Shown piece by piece: positions 20,927 through 27,653 of a DNA stretch of 64,000 bases. The notes under the pieces were generated by a model. The model saw only the letters and a program-made list of their open reading frames with translations, ran no database searches and was not told the DNA's origin. The stretch lies in NCBI RefSeq assembly GCF_018829635.1, contig NZ_JAHKKG010000004.1, forward strand, positions 186,001 through 250,000. The letters are read 5' to 3'. A program made the translations under genes and the position numbers. This DNA comes from Paractinoplanes bogorensis. Its GTDB lineage: Bacteria > Actinomycetota > Actinomycetes > Mycobacteriales > Micromonosporaceae. How positions within the stretch are numbered: position 1 is the stretch's first letter; the number at the start of each line of letters is the position of its first letter.

Positions 20927-21697
20927 GTGACTTCAGTAACCGCACCCACCAGCGACTCCTCGCGGGCGCCGGTGGTCGGCCTGGCCGCCCAGCTCGCACT
21001 GCTGGCCCTGCTCGGCAGCACCCTCGGTCTCACCGCGACCGGCCTGATCGCCGGCGCCGCCTACGGGCTCGGGCTGTGCGGCCTGCTCGGCGCCGGGCTG
21101 GCCAAGGCGGGCATGAGCACGATCGGCCCGGCCAACGCGGTCACCCTGGCCCGCGCCATCCTGGTCGGCGGCGTGACGGCGATGGTGGTCACCTCGTTCA
21201 CGCACCCGGTCAGCACACCCGCCCTGGTCGCGATCGCCGGCGTGGCGCTCGCCCTCGACGGGGTGGACGGCCAGGTGGCCCGGCGCACCGGCAACACGAC
21301 GGCCCTCGGCGCCCGCTTCGACATGGAGATCGACGCCTTCCTGATCCTGGTCCTGAGCGTCTACGCGGGCGACCGGTTCGGCTGGTGGTGGGTGGCGATC
21401 GGTGCCTTCCGCTACGTGTTCGTGGCCGCGGCCTGGGCCTACCCGTGGCTCAACGCCGCGCTGCCGCCGCTGTTCTCGCGCAAGGTGGTGGCCGCGCTGC
21501 AGGGCATCGTGCTCGCCCTGGTGACGGCCAACCTCATGCCCGCGTACGCCGCGATGGCCGCCCTGGCGATCGCGCTGGGCTCGCTGACCTGGTCGTTCGG
21601 CCGGGACACGCTCTGGCTGTACCGGGCGTCCCGCATCCGTGCGGCGGCTCGCGAGCGCTGGGCGGCACCGCACCGCAGCCCGGCGCTCGCTCACTGA
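20927..21697 (+). CDS. CDP-alcohol phosphatidyltransferase family protein
   Basis: A 256-residue membrane enzyme with about six hydrophobic segments. The complete active-site motif is present: ALDGVDGQVARR, then G-ARFDMEID, matching D-x2-D-G-x2-A-R-x8-G-x3-D-x3-D. All four metal-binding Asp are intact, so it should transfer a phospho-alcohol from a CDP donor to an acceptor. GTG 20927 with GGAGG 5 bp upstream is preferred; ATG 20915 is possible. It is divergent from the MDR oxidoreductase and ends the cluster, followed by a terminator. Paired with the glycosyltransferase and flippase-like protein it suggests a phospholipid or phosphodiester-linked product. Confidence 0.85.
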   Translation: MTSVTAPTSDSSRAPVVGLAAQLALLALLGSTLGLTATGLIAGAAYGLGLCGLLGAGLAKAGMSTIGPANAVTLARAILVGGVTAMVVTSFTHPVSTPALVAIAGVALALDGVDGQVARRTGNTTALGARFDMEIDAFLILVLSVYAGDRFGWWWVAIGAFRYVFVAAAWAYPWLNAALPPLFSRKVVAALQGIVLALVTANLMPAYAAMAALAIALGSLTWSFGRDTLWLYRASRIRAAARERWAAPHRSPALAH

Positions 21698-21710
21698 GCC
21701 GCCGTCCCCC

Positions 21711-21755
21711 GCGCCCGCCGCGCCTGGTTCCCGCGCGGCGGGCGCACTCTATTTT
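21711..21755 (+). terminator. Intrinsic terminator after the phosphotransferase gene
   Basis: A perfect 13-bp stem (21711-21723 with 21733-21745) is followed by ACTCTATTTT, 13 bp after the stop codon. Confidence 0.8.
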
Positions 21756-21901
21756 CTGCTGGCCGCTGCGCGGCAACCCCGGAAGCCGGTTGTCTCCCCA
21801 GGTCGCTGCTCTCCCCGGGCCGCTGCTCTCCAGGGTCGCTGCGCGGAAACCCGGAACCCGCTCGGCTCCGGCCAGTTCCGCGGCGCTCAGGAGCCAGGCG
21901 C

Positions 21902-22190
21902 TACCGCACGCGGGCGGTTCCCGCGTGTGGGCCGAACACGCGGGATGCAGGATCGTGGCGCTCCGGAGCCGCGCGCTACTGCACGCGGGCGGTTGCCGCG
22001 TGTGGGCCGAACATGTCGGGATGCAGGATCGTGGCGATCGGGAGCCGGGCGCTACTGCACGCGGGCGGTTGCCGCGTGTGGGCCGAATACGTCGGGATGC
22101 AGGATCGTGGCGATCGGGAGCCGGGCGCTACTGCACGCGGGCGGTTGCCGCGTGTGGGCCGAACACGTCGGGATGCAGGATCGCGGCGAT
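21902..22190. repeat. 76-bp tandem repeat derived from the end of the BtuF-like gene
   Basis: Copies begin at 21902, 21977, 22053 and 22129 (periods 75, 76, 76). The last is inside the BtuF-like gene and encodes its final residues (HPDVFGPHAATARVQ and TAG stop). The earlier copies keep the same words on the minus strand, including the stop. Between the terminator and these repeats (about 21756-21900) lie shorter, decayed repeats around CGCTGCTCTCC; no gene is seen in the 430-bp gap. Confidence 0.85.
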
Positions 22191-23006
22191 CGCCTCCACG
22201 CCGTCGACCAGGCGCGGGCCGGGGCGCACGATCAGCCCGTCGGCGTCGAGCGCCCACACCGGCGTGCCGGAAAAATGGGGTGCGACCAGGCGGGCCTGCT
22301 CGATCGCGCCCTCGAGGTGGAAGCCGCACGGGGTGACCAGCACGATCTCGGGGTCGGCGGCGGCCAGGGACTCGTAAGTCGTCTCGACCGAGCGCTTGCC
22401 GCCGTTGGCCGCCACCGGCTCGCCGCCCGCCGCCGTGACCAGGTCGGGCACCCAGTGGCCGGCTGAGAACGGCGGATCGACCCACTCGACCACGGCCACG
22501 CGTTTCCGGGGCCGGCCCGCGACCGCCTCCGACACCGTGGCCAGCCGGCCGGTCAATGACGTGATCAACTTCTCGGCGCGGCCGGGGACGCCGGCCGCCG
22601 CGCCGACCTCGCGAATCGTGCCGAGCACCTCGTCCAGCCGGTACGGGTCGAGCGACAGCACGTCGGCCCGGCAGCCCAGGTGGTCGAGGGCCTCGGTGAC
22701 GTGCCCCGACGGCAGCGCGCAGACCCGGCACAGGTCCTGGGTGAGGATCAGTTCGGGGTCGAGGCCGGCGAGAGCGTCGGCGTGCAGGGTGTAAAGGTCA
22801 CCGCCGTCGGCGAGCCGCCCCCGCACGTACGCGTCGATCTCGCCCGGCTCCATGCCCCGCGTGTCCTTGCCGCCGACCACCACCGTCTTGGTCTTCCGGG
22901 CTTCGGCGGGCTCGTCGCACTCGAACGTCACCCCGACCAGATCGTCACCCAGCCCGAGCGCATAGACGATCTCGGTCGCGGACGGCAGCAGAGAGACGAG
23001 TCGCAT
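22128..23006 (-). CDS. Cobalamin-binding-type protein (BtuF-like, no signal peptide)
   Basis: A 292-residue protein with the fold of periplasmic B12-binding proteins. It starts MRLVSLLPSATEIVYALGLG, as BtuF family domains do, includes ECDEPAEARK and ILTQDLCRVCALP, and has the long inter-lobe helix typical of class III binding proteins. There is no signal peptide or lipobox, so it is predicted cytosolic; such forms are widespread in bacteria and their role is unclear (B12 storage or handling, or binding another metal chelate). It is not next to an ABC transporter, nor to the B12 operon 20 kb away. Its last 13 codons are tandemly repeated downstream. Confidence 0.82.
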   Translation of the reverse strand: MRLVSLLPSATEIVYALGLGDDLVGVTFECDEPAEARKTKTVVVGGKDTRGMEPGEIDAYVRGRLADGGDLYTLHADALAGLDPELILTQDLCRVCALPSGHVTEALDHLGCRADVLSLDPYRLDEVLGTIREVGAAAGVPGRAEKLITSLTGRLATVSEAVAGRPRKRVAVVEWVDPPFSAGHWVPDLVTAAGGEPVAANGGKRSVETTYESLAAADPEIVLVTPCGFHLEGAIEQARLVAPHFSGTPVWALDADGLIVRPGPRLVDGVEAIAAILHPDVFGPHAATARVQ

Positions 23007-23149
23007 GCCCCCAGTGTCTCCCCGACCTGCTCGCCAGGCTGGATCGGCCGAAAGTCGTAGCGGCCCGGCGTGATCCGGTCCGGGGGCGGATGTGACGCAG
23101 GGCGTGCCCGTCGATGCTGTTCGTACCTAACTCGGCAGGGGGACGAACG

Positions 23150-23743
23150 ATGACGACGGCACCGCTCGAACACACGGACGTGATCGTCCTGGACTATCTG
23201 GCGGCCCTCTGGGCGCAGAGCGACGACCTCGCGCCCGAGCTGCGTGACGAGCTGATGTCGACGGTGGCCGACTACATCGCGATGCGCCGCACCTCGCCGT
23301 CGTCGCCGATCCAGGACCCGGCCGAGATCGTCCGCCGGTTAGGGCCGCCCGAGGCCCTGGTGGCGGCCGCCCGGCGCGGGCACGTGCCGCCGCACCTGCG
23401 GTTGCCCGCCCTGATCCCGCCTCCCCCGCCGGCCGCCACCGGTGGGGGAGCGGCCGAATACACGGCGATCGGCCTGATGACCGCGGGGGCGTTCGTGCTC
23501 CCCGGCGCCGGTCCGGTGGCCGGCATGCTGATGGCGAGCGCCTCCCCGCACTGGACCGCCCCCGAGAAGGCGACCGGCTGGTTCCTGACGATCGGCTCGG
23601 GCACGGCCGCGGTGGCGGCGGCATTCTTCTTCGCCGTCGTGGGCGCGGGCAGCCCGGTCGCCCTGCTGTTTTGCTACATGCTCGTGGTGGGCGGCTCCCT
23701 GTTCGCCGGCATGCGCATGCTGGACGCCCTGCGCCGCCGCTGA
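23150..23743 (+). CDS. HAAS-type membrane protein with a TTA codon
   Basis: A 197-residue protein. Residues ~10-45 (DYLAALWAQSDDLAPELRDE and on) resemble the HAAS signalling domain that often precedes membrane segments in proteins linked to PadR regulators. A Pro-rich linker follows, then about three hydrophobic segments (TAIGLMTAGAFVLPGAGPVAG; TGWFLTIGSGTAAVAAAFFF; VALLFCYMLVVGGSLFAGM, described by their starts). ATG 23150 has AGGGGGA upstream. Codon 64 (23339-23341) is TTA, a very rare codon here. No PadR gene is adjacent. The 3' end including its TGA is part of a 39-bp tandem repeat. Confidence 0.65.
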   Translation: MTTAPLEHTDVIVLDYLAALWAQSDDLAPELRDELMSTVADYIAMRRTSPSSPIQDPAEIVRRLGPPEALVAAARRGHVPPHLRLPALIPPPPPAATGGGAAEYTAIGLMTAGAFVLPGAGPVAGMLMASASPHWTAPEKATGWFLTIGSGTAAVAAAFFFAVVGAGSPVALLFCYMLVVGGSLFAGMRMLDALRRR

Positions 23744-23924
23744 GCCGGGTCAGGCCTGCGCCACCGGTGAGCCGGGTCAGGCAGGCTGGGTGCCCTGCGC
23801 CACCGGTGAGCCGGGTCAGGCAGGCTGGGTGCCCTGCGCCACCGGTGAGCCGGGTTAGGCGGGCTGGACCGCCCAGCGACGCCCTGCCGACGCCGCTGAG
23901 CTGGGTCAGGCGGGCTGGGTGCGG
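23726..23924. repeat. 39-bp tandem repeat of a whole convergent gene junction
   Basis: Five copies (about 23726, 23756, 23792, 23831, 23880) of a unit that begins with the last codons of the HAAS gene (GCCCTGCGCC...TGA) and ends with the stop and last codons of the convergent hydrolase (TCAGGC...GGCTGGGTG). Only the first copy is used by the plus gene and only the last by the minus gene. Copy 4 has the minus-strand stop as TAA instead of TGA. Confidence 0.85.
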
Positions 23925-24766
23925 CGGCCCGCCTGGTCGATGATCTCGTCGATCACCTGGGTCCAGACGGCGGTGGGCGGGAACTCGTGGCCGACGCCGT
24001 CGAGCCAGACCAGGCGCGCGCCGGGGATCTCGGCGCGCAGCGTCTCGGCGTGCGGGGGCGGGAACAGCGGGTCGAGCGTGCCGTGCAGGATCAGCGTCGG
24101 CGCGGTGATCTCGCCCAGCCGCTCGCGCAGCGGCGGCCCGCCCGCGCACCGGAAGTGGTTGGTCTGCGAGGCGGCCATGTCGTGGGTGCGGTCGAAGACC
24201 CGCTCGGCCAGGCGGCGCAGGTGCGGCTCGTCGGCCGTGAACGGGCCGCCCAGGCCGCGGACCCCGGCCACGATCCGGTCGACCGCGGACCGCCGATCCG
24301 ACCACTGCGGCTCCGAGGCGGGAGTGGCCGGGGGCGAAACCGAATACGCGGGCGGAACGGTGCTCGTCGCCATCAGGGTCAGGGAAAGCACGCGGTGCGG
24401 GCGCTCGACGGCGATCCGCTGGGCCAGCCCGCCGCCCATCGACAGGCCGACCAGATGGGCCTGGTGGACGCCGAGCGCGTCGAGCACGCCGAGCGCGTCA
24501 TGGGCCAGATCCACATCGGAGTAGGGCGGGTCGCCGGCCGGGAAGCAGGTCGAGCGGCCGGTGTCCCGATGGTCGTAGCGGATCACGAAGCGTCCGCCGG
24601 CGGCCAGGCGCCGGCAGAACTCGTCGTCCCACCAGTCCATCGAGCCGGACGCTCCCGCGATCAGCAACAGGGCCGGATCGCCGGGCTCGCCGAACGTCGC
24701 CACGCACAGCTCGATGCCGTTGACCGGCACCATCGTCTCGGTCGCCACTCTGTCATTGTCCGGCAT
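23906..24766 (-). CDS. Alpha/beta hydrolase
   Basis: A 286-residue cytosolic hydrolase of the alpha/beta fold. The oxyanion region is LLLIAGASGS, followed by YDHRDTGRST; the nucleophile elbow is GLSMGGG (Ser about residue 108), the acid lies in LHGTLDPLFPP, and the catalytic His is in GVGHEFPP near the end. The set resembles 3-oxoadipate enol-lactonase/anthracycline methylesterase-like hydrolases, but the substrate cannot be told. Start ATG 24766; ATG 24730 or GTG 24748 are possible. It converges with the HAAS gene at a repeated junction. Confidence 0.85.
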   Translation of the reverse strand: MPDNDRVATETMVPVNGIELCVATFGEPGDPALLLIAGASGSMDWWDDEFCRRLAAGGRFVIRYDHRDTGRSTCFPAGDPPYSDVDLAHDALGVLDALGVHQAHLVGLSMGGGLAQRIAVERPHRVLSLTLMATSTVPPAYSVSPPATPASEPQWSDRRSAVDRIVAGVRGLGGPFTADEPHLRRLAERVFDRTHDMAASQTNHFRCAGGPPLRERLGEITAPTLILHGTLDPLFPPPHAETLRAEIPGARLVWLDGVGHEFPPTAVWTQVIDEIIDQAGRRTQPA

Positions 24767-24822
24767 CACACTTGACGAACAGGTTAAAACTGGATCACTC
24801 AACCGTGCCGGTCCGTTGTGAA

Positions 24823-25197
24823 ATGACCGGACGTGCCATCCCGATGTGCTGCGATGTGCGGGTGCTTCCGGACCTGAGCGAATTCACCCCGCACCGTACG
24901 GTGCTCGACGCCCCGTTCGAGGGCGAGCCCGTCCCGGGGCTGCGGGCCGACTTCTTCCGCCGGCCCGAGGGCGACCGGATCGCCACTGTCGGGTGCTACT
25001 CGATGGACGGCCGTGACCTGCTGATGGCCTGGGGCTATGTGGACGAGGAGCACTGCCGGCACAACGCCGTCCGCGATCCCGGAGGCGGATGGGGTGCGCC
25101 GGCCGACGGCTGCCCCGACGTCCTGCTGGTGCGCGACGGCCAGGCCGTGGTCGGCCTGGCCGTGCGGGCGCCGGGCGGCGAGTGGGTCAGGGCGTAG
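24823..25197 (+). CDS. Small hypothetical protein
   Basis: About 124 residues, unrecognised. The sequence has several cysteines (CCDV near the start, GCYSMDGRD, EEHCRHN, GCPDV) and looks like a compact alpha/beta domain. The longest open frame starts at a TTG (24772) that itself reads TTGACG and may rather be a -35 box; ATG 24823 is chosen, with GTG 24805 as alternative. The gene is divergent from the alpha/beta hydrolase. Its stop TAG lies in the repeated convergent junction with the next gene. Confidence 0.5.
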   Translation: MTGRAIPMCCDVRVLPDLSEFTPHRTVLDAPFEGEPVPGLRADFFRRPEGDRIATVGCYSMDGRDLLMAWGYVDEEHCRHNAVRDPGGGWGAPADGCPDVLLVRDGQAVVGLAVRAPGGEWVRA

Positions 25198-25340
25198 GCA
25201 AGGAAAGAGCGCGCAGTGAGACGGCGGTCAGGGCGTAGGCAAGGAAAGAGCGTGCAGCGAGACGGCGGTCGTCAGGGCGTAGGCGAGGAAAGAGCAGCCG
25301 CGCGGGCCTGCTGCCGGACCACGCGCAGCGAGACGGCGGT
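25186..25340. repeat. 41/44-bp tandem repeat of a second convergent junction
   Basis: GTCAGGGCGTAGGC[A/G]AGGAAA begins at 25186, 25227 and 25271. In the first copy GGGCGTAG ends the plus-strand gene; in the last copy TCAGGGCG is the stop of the minus-strand gene. The rest of the unit (CAGCGAGACGGCGGTCAG) also matches coding sequence of the minus gene at about 25325-25342, so the unit was built from that gene's 3' end. Confidence 0.8.
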
Positions 25341-25637
25341 CAGCGCGATGGCGATCACGAACAGGGCAAGGTGCAGCCAGGGGTTGGCGATCGGCACGAA
25401 CCCGATGATCGCGACCGGGATCTGCACGACCGCGATCAGCCCGGCCAGCCACCAGCGCCGCCCGCCGCTCCACAGCAGGGCGGTCCAGATCGGCGCCGAC
25501 ACCACGACCAGGGTGAGCGCGTCGAGCACGGCGTGCAGGGCGGGACTGTGGACGTTGTTGTGGGCGAACGCCTGCGCGGGCGAGGCGATCCACAGGACGG
25601 CGAGGACGGGAACGAGTACGGCGGCGGCACGACGCAT
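25272..25637 (-). CDS. Small exported or membrane protein with His-rich N-terminus
   Basis: A 121-residue protein with a signal-like start (MRRAAAVLVPVLAVLWIASP) and possible cleavage after AQA, then HNNVHSPALHAV with three histidines, and three further hydrophobic segments. It is thus either a four-helix membrane protein or has a cleaved signal plus three helices. ATG 25637 follows GGAGG at good spacing, preferred over an upstream ATG at 25679. No family recognised; the histidines could bind metal but that is a guess. Confidence 0.6.
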   Translation of the reverse strand: MRRAAAVLVPVLAVLWIASPAQAFAHNNVHSPALHAVLDALTLVVVSAPIWTALLWSGGRRWWLAGLIAVVQIPVAIIGFVPIANPWLHLALFVIAIALTAVSLRVVRQQARAAALSSPTP

Positions 25638-25694
25638 GGGATCCTCCAGCGTGATGGGACCGTTGCTCTGTGTCATCACGGTACGGAACCGGGC

Positions 25695-26468
25695 TCAGCG
25701 CCGTAAAGCTTCACTCACGAAGTCCATCCCGGCGGGGAGACACCGCGACCAGTAGGCGAAGGTGTGCCGCCCGTCTTCGAACGAGCCTGCCGCGGGTGGC
25801 TCGGGCAGCGCCTTTCCGAGGGCCTGCACGTCGTCGATCAGCCCGTCCTGGCGACCGCACCACAGCCCGACCTCGGTGCCCCTGAGCTGCGCCGCCGAGG
25901 CAAAAACCTCATCCCCTTCCCGTACGGCGGGAGACAGCGCGACAACCGCACGCGCGAAGCCGGGGAAGGCCTCGGCCAGCAGGAGTGAACCGTAGCCACC
26001 CATGGACCAGCCGAGCAGCGCCATTCGCGAAATGTCGAAGCCACGCTGGGCGCACCACCGCGGGATCTCCTCGTGCACCATCCGCTGCGGATCGTCGCCG
26101 CCGTGCGGGCGCCACTGCAGACGGTCCCCGGTCGCGCCGGCCAGCACGAACGGGGGCCGGCCCCGGCGTACGGCATCGGTCAGGAACCGCCCCAGCCCGA
26201 GCGCCGGGAAGTCGGCCGCCGTTTTCGACGCGCCGTGCAGCACCAGGCAGACGGGCAGGCCCCGGCCCGACCCGTGCCCCGCCGGCACGGCCGTGTAGAA
26301 ATCGACCAGCTTGCCCCGGGTCGCCGAATCGCGCCTTTCGAGTCGCTCGTCACCCACTGGGGCGTACGGAATGATCGGATCCGATTCACCCGATCGGCTG
26401 CGATATCCCGCCCATCCGGCAACGGCGGCGGCGGATGCGCCGAGGGCCAGGAGTGTTCGTCGTCTCAT
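25695..26468 (-). CDS. Exported alpha/beta hydrolase (esterase-like)
   Basis: A 257-residue protein with a Tat-like N-terminus (MRRRTLLALGASAAAVAGWA). The catalytic fold includes LPVCLVLHGASKTAADF, the nucleophile elbow GWSMGGYGS (Ser about residue 142), an Asp in CGRQDGLIDD and His in GRHTFAYW. The last motif (tail Trp-Ser-Arg-Cys) is typical of putative esterases of the antigen-85/PHB-depolymerase-like groups. It is divergent from a second secreted hydrolase gene, with only 53 bp between them, so they probably share a control region. Confidence 0.8.
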   Translation of the reverse strand: MRRRTLLALGASAAAVAGWAGYRSRSGESDPIIPYAPVGDERLERRDSATRGKLVDFYTAVPAGHGSGRGLPVCLVLHGASKTAADFPALGLGRFLTDAVRRGRPPFVLAGATGDRLQWRPHGGDDPQRMVHEEIPRWCAQRGFDISRMALLGWSMGGYGSLLLAEAFPGFARAVVALSPAVREGDEVFASAAQLRGTEVGLWCGRQDGLIDDVQALGKALPEPPAAGSFEDGRHTFAYWSRCLPAGMDFVSEALRR

Positions 26469-26509
26469 CGTCACCCACAACGGCGATCGCCCGGATTGCG
26501 TGACGTTCC

Positions 26510-26515
26510 TACGCT
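26510..26515 (+). promoter_or_regulatory. Probable -10 box of a leaderless promoter
   Basis: TACGCT lies 6 bp upstream of the GTG at 26522, the same geometry as at several other starts in this window. Confidence 0.4.
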
Positions 26516-26521
26516 CACGGC

Positions 26522-27292
26522 GTGCGGAGACTGGGCGTGGTGCTGGTGCTGGTGGCGCTGCTGCTCGACGGCGTCGGGCCGACCCGGGCGGCGGTCGCGC
26601 GCGAAACCATCGTGTCGCGGGTGCTCGTGCTCGCCCGGGGTGCCGACCGGCCGCTGCCGACCACGCTCTGGTATCCCGATCACCTCACCGGCCGGCATCC
26701 GATCGTCCTGTTCAGTCACGGGCTCGGCGGGCTGCCCCGGCAGTTCGCGCCGCTCGCGGCGAGCTGGGCCGACGCCGGCTACGTGGTCGCCGCGCCCGCC
26801 TATCCGCACACCAACGGCCGGGTCCGGGTCGACCGCCGCGACATCGCCCACCAGCCGGCCGACGCCGCGTACGTGATCGGTGCCGTCCGGGCCCTCGACC
26901 GCACGGCGGGGGACGTCCTGGCCGGGCATCTCGACGTGAACCGGGTCGCGGCCGTCGGGTTCTCGGCCGGCGGCACCACGACGCTCGGCCTGTTCTCCCC
27001 CGGGCACGCCGCGTTCCTGCGGGCCGGGGTCTCGATCAGCGGCCGCCGTCCGCCCGCGGGCTTCGGCGGACCCGCGGCGCCGCTGCTCTTCGTGCACGGC
27101 GACCGCGACCGGGTGGTGCCGATCGGGGCCGGGCGGGACGCGTACGGGCGGGCGCCGTTCCCCAAGCAGTTCGTGACCGTCGAGGGCGCCGGGCACGGCG
27201 AGTTCCTCAACCCCGGTGACCCCCGGTATCCGCGGGAGTCGGGCCGGATTCTCGCCTTCCTCGCCGCGAACGTCCCGGTCGCGCGACTTTAG
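26522..27292 (+). CDS. Secreted alpha/beta hydrolase (PAF-acetylhydrolase/chlorophyllase-like)
   Basis: A 256-residue protein with signal peptide (MRRLGVVLVLVALLLDGVGP, then TRAAVA). Motifs: LPTTLWYPDH; FSHGLGGLPRQFAPLA (oxyanion region); nucleophile GFSAGGTT (Ser about residue 150); HGDRDRVVPIG with the Asp; and GAGHGEFLNP with the His. This resembles the dienelactone-hydrolase/platelet-activating-factor acetylhydrolase group. A TACGCT box at 26510-26515 lies 6 bp before the GTG start, so the message is probably leaderless. Natural substrate unknown. Confidence 0.82.
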   Translation: MRRLGVVLVLVALLLDGVGPTRAAVARETIVSRVLVLARGADRPLPTTLWYPDHLTGRHPIVLFSHGLGGLPRQFAPLAASWADAGYVVAAPAYPHTNGRVRVDRRDIAHQPADAAYVIGAVRALDRTAGDVLAGHLDVNRVAAVGFSAGGTTTLGLFSPGHAAFLRAGVSISGRRPPAGFGGPAAPLLFVHGDRDRVVPIGAGRDAYGRAPFPKQFVTVEGAGHGEFLNPGDPRYPRESGRILAFLAANVPVARL

Positions 27293-27368
27293 GACGTATA
27301 CCCAGAGTGATACTCACGGTCGGTTAACTCGTCCGATCGGCCAGGTCAGCACTCTTAGTAATGTTGCC

Positions 27369-27374
27369 TAGGCT
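27369..27374 (+). promoter_or_regulatory. Probable -10 box of a leaderless promoter
   Basis: TAGGCT lies 6 bp upstream of the GTG at 27381; no ribosome binding site is present. The -35 region is not well conserved. Confidence 0.45.
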
Positions 27375-27380
27375 GCTCAC

Positions 27381-27653
27381 GTGCATGCTTCCCATATCTC
27401 CGTGGCCGCAGCGGTGACGCTGAGTATTGCCGCCGTTTGTTACTCACAGTTCGATCCGAAGGCCTCCGAGAAGCAGGCGCGGGTCGTCGCCGACAAGGCC
27501 ACCTGCCACACGGTCGACTCCGCGATCGTCGCCTACGTGGGCATCCACGGGACCGCCCCCAAGGCGATCTCCGAGATCACCGGCTACGTCAAGGGCGACA
27601 TCACGGCGTACCGGATCGTCAACGGCCAGGCGGCGGGACCGGGCTGCTCCTGA
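27381..27653 (+). CDS. Small exported protein, pseudopilin-like C-terminal pattern
   Basis: A 90-residue protein. Residues 1-22 are a hydrophobic signal or anchor. The rest contains two cysteines (DKATCHTVD and the penultimate Cys) that may form a disulphide, and the pattern VDSAIVAYVGIHGTAPKAIS followed by GYVKGDITAYRIV, which recalls the globular end of type II secretion/type IV minor pseudopilins. It lacks the usual prepilin cleavage Gly-Phe/Glu+5 motif, so the link is weak. It is probably expressed from a leaderless promoter. Its last 35 bp overlap the 3' end of the convergent VWA gene. Confidence 0.55.
   Translation: MHASHISVAAAVTLSIAAVCYSQFDPKASEKQARVVADKATCHTVDSAIVAYVGIHGTAPKAISEITGYVKGDITAYRIVNGQAAGPGCS

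Noticed and set aside
24772..24822. TTG at 24772 as the start of the small hypothetical gene.
   Set aside because: The TTG is part of TTGACG, no ribosome binding site precedes it, and the added residues look unlike protein-coding composition; a downstream ATG is used instead, with low confidence.
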